Shown here in pieces: positions 16,151-17,531 of a DNA stretch of 17,531 bases. The number at the start of each line of letters is the position of its first letter. The first letter of the stretch is position 1. This DNA is from Spirogloea muscicola (Eukaryota > Streptophyta > Zygnematophyceae > Spirogloeales > Spirogloeaceae), in the NCBI GenBank assembly GCA_009602725.1, contig WELB01000101.1, positions 83,719 through 101,249 on the forward strand. The letters are read 5' to 3'. The notes under the pieces are model-generated. The model saw only the letters and a program-made list of their open reading frames with translations. It made no database searches and was not told the DNA's origin. A program made the translations under genes and the position numbers.

Positions 16151-17531
16151 ATGGTATCGCACACCTCCGGTGCGCGGCCGAGCCCTCCTCGGGAGGTAGA
16201 GCGGTCGGCTGCTGGGGCAGCGGCTGCTGCAGGGCCAGCTGCTGTGGCAGTGGCTGCTGCAGAGCACGCCCACGAGGGGCACGCCCACGAGGGGCACGCC
16301 CACGAGGGGCACGCCCACGAGGGGCACGTCGAGCTGGGAGCCGGAGGCCAGGAGGGCTTGTCGGCTGGGGACTTGCAACGCGTTGCACTCTTCACTCGGG
16401 ATCTGGCAGCAGCCCAGTCAACGACGGACCCAGCTCAACATCGCCTTCTTGCGAGGATCTGCGCGGAGCAGCGCGCCCTCCTCGTCCGGCAGCGCGCTGA
16501 AGAGCGGCGCATGCAAGAGGGGGATGCCTCGTTGCACTTGATGCGCAAGAGCAGTGGCAACCCTGAGCATGGACTTGCTAGGGCCCATGCACCCCGCCAA
16601 TTCTCCGGTCACGATGATCGGGGAGGGTTGCAGCCATGGCTGGACGAAATGGACGAATGGTTCGTCTGCTCCAACACGGACGCGGGGGCACGCGTGCGCC
16701 TCGCTGCCACCTACCTCTCAGGGGAGCCCCGGGAGTGGTGGAACACGTTGAGGAAGAGCGCTACGCCCGAGGAGTCCGGTGGCTGGGGACTTCTTCTGCA
16801 GCTCGCTGATGTCGGCGTATGGCGACCCACACGCAGAGCTGCGCGCCCGCGATGAGCTGGATGCTCTCCGCATGAGGGGCGAGGGAAGCGAGGGCTTTGA
16901 GCCCTACGTGCGGCGATTCCGGCTGCTGCTGTCCAAGCTACGCAGCGATCCGATGAAGCCAATCGACCAATGCCAGCGCTTTAAGGCTGGACTGCCTTCT
17001 CGCTTTCGCAATTGGGTCGCGGTGGAATCCGCAACGGCACAATCGGTCACGGACTTCACCAAGATGGTGGAGCACGCCCGCAAGGTGCTCAGCACGCCGG
17101 ACATTGCCGGTCCGAGCAAGCGCCCCCTGCTGGAGGCAGGCGGCTTTGATGCAGAGCGAAGCAAGAAGCGGTTCGACCCACGTCACGGCTCGAACGCTCG
17201 CCCTCAAGGCGACTTCCCCAAGCCGCGGGTGGAAGGCGCTGGCTGCTTCAAGTGCGGTGCCAAGAGCCATCAGCTCAGGGACTGCCTGGCGGCAGGTCCC
17301 TCACGGCCACGTCCACAGCGCCCTATGGGCCGGGACCAGGACAATTCCAAGGGCAAGCGTGAGTGCTTGACCCCTGCCTCTGCAAGGCATCTCATTCAGC
17401 CAGACGCACTTGAGCTGTTTGATCTTGCTGGCATTGCTGGCCCGTCAATCAACATACCGGTTGTGCGCTCCATTCCTGCTTTATTGCAAGGTCTGGAGGC
17501 CGGAGGGCCTCTGTTTGTGTGGGTTGCCCAC
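16151..17531 (+). pseudogene. gag of element C (capsid and zinc knuckle), one-base frameshift, open at window end
   Basis: ATG 16151 is chosen because it is the first ATG after the conserved leader end and matches the position of the element A ATG. The N-terminus is Ala-rich with four AHEGH repeats (16268-16327). A charged helix-like segment follows (QRALLVRQRAEERRMQ). The capsid core is PRQFSGHDDRGGLQPWLDEM, then RLAATYLSGEPREWWNTL, as in Retrotrans_gag. At the G run 16785-16788 the frame shifts by one extra base; from 16788 to 17531 a stop-free 248-codon frame continues: DFFCSSLMSAYGDP, FEPYVRRFRLLLSKL, RFKAGLPSRFRNWVAVES. The zinc knuckle is CFKCGAKSHQLRDC (CX2CX4HX4C, 17249-17290). The frame stays open to the last base, so gag may be fused to pol. 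The shift could be a real lesion or an assembly error; otherwise the gene looks functional. Confidence 0.88.
16268..16327 (+). repeat. 15-bp tandem repeat x4 in gag, encoding AHEGH
   Basis: Four exact copies of GCCCACGAGGGGCAC in frame, giving a His/Glu-rich segment flanked by EH and VELG. The copies are identical at base level, which suggests recent expansion. Confidence 0.95.

Larger units (their letters stand above)
15102..17531 (+). mobile_element. Element C: Ty3/gypsy-like retrotransposon, 5' part (runs off the window)
   Basis: 5' LTR (15102-15648), primer binding site (15651-15662), leader (15663-16150) and gag (16151 on). Pol is beyond the window. The LTR lies inside LTR B; the five bases before it are ctgac (15097-15101), so a ctgac copy is expected after its 3' LTR. 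Except for one frameshift in gag it looks intact, so it is the youngest layer of the stack. It is assigned to gypsy-like elements from its relation to element A, whose RT/integrase order is visible. Confidence 0.85.

Noticed and set aside
16128-16395. Cys/Pro/Trp-rich - strand frames over the gag repeat
   Set aside because: Shadow of the 15-bp repeat; the + strand frame has the gag motifs.

Overview
The window looks like nuclear DNA of a eukaryote, most likely a chlorophyte green alga. The evidence is one intron-rich gene with canonical GT...tgcag splice sites and a GC-rich reading frame, whose product resembles the chloroplast-type DAO-family oxidoreductases of plants and algae. The rest is chromoviral/Ty3-gypsy LTR retrotransposon debris. 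No bacterial operon, rRNA, tRNA gene or CRISPR array was seen. Species cannot be fixed from the sequence alone.

Layout. (1) Bases 1-2760, + strand: an eight-exon FAD-dependent oxidoreductase gene; its 5' end is unresolved and may lie outside the window. (2) 2761-3549: downstream sequence with no recognisable gene. (3) 3550-4098, - strand: a decayed protein-coding fragment (here 'family R'), followed at 4103-4646 by a lone 544-bp LTR on the - strand. (4) 4647-6457: no recognisable gene. (5) 6458 to about 11950, + strand: 'element A', a heavily decayed Ty3/gypsy element. It has a 739-bp 5' LTR with internal tandem repeats, an initiator-Met-type primer binding site, a leader carrying an extra antisense coding-like segment, a shattered gag region with three sets of local repeats, a reverse transcriptase/RNase H relic lacking its palm core, and the N-terminal integrase zinc-finger region. 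(6) About 12325-12560, - strand: a second copy of the family R fragment. (7) 12564-14283, - strand: the 3' part of a chromodomain-bearing gypsy element (integrase end, chromodomain, polypurine tract, 3' LTR). (8) 14284-15101, + strand: an LTR ('LTR B') that cuts the chromovirus integrase. (9) 15102-17531, + strand: 'element C', whose intact-looking 547-bp 5' LTR interrupts LTR B. It continues with primer binding site, leader and a gag gene with zinc knuckle, and runs off the window.

The right-hand 5 kb therefore reads as a nested stack with a readable order of events: family R sequence, then chromovirus, then LTR B, then element C. Elements A and C are related: they share LTR layout, primer binding site, the start and end of the leader, and the segment following the zinc knuckle. 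The points most worth a second look are the palindromic hairpin conserved among diverged LTRs with a paired base change, the ~470-base antisense coding-like insert in the leader of element A, the unidentified protein conserved between the two family R copies, and the His-rich repeat in the gag of element C.
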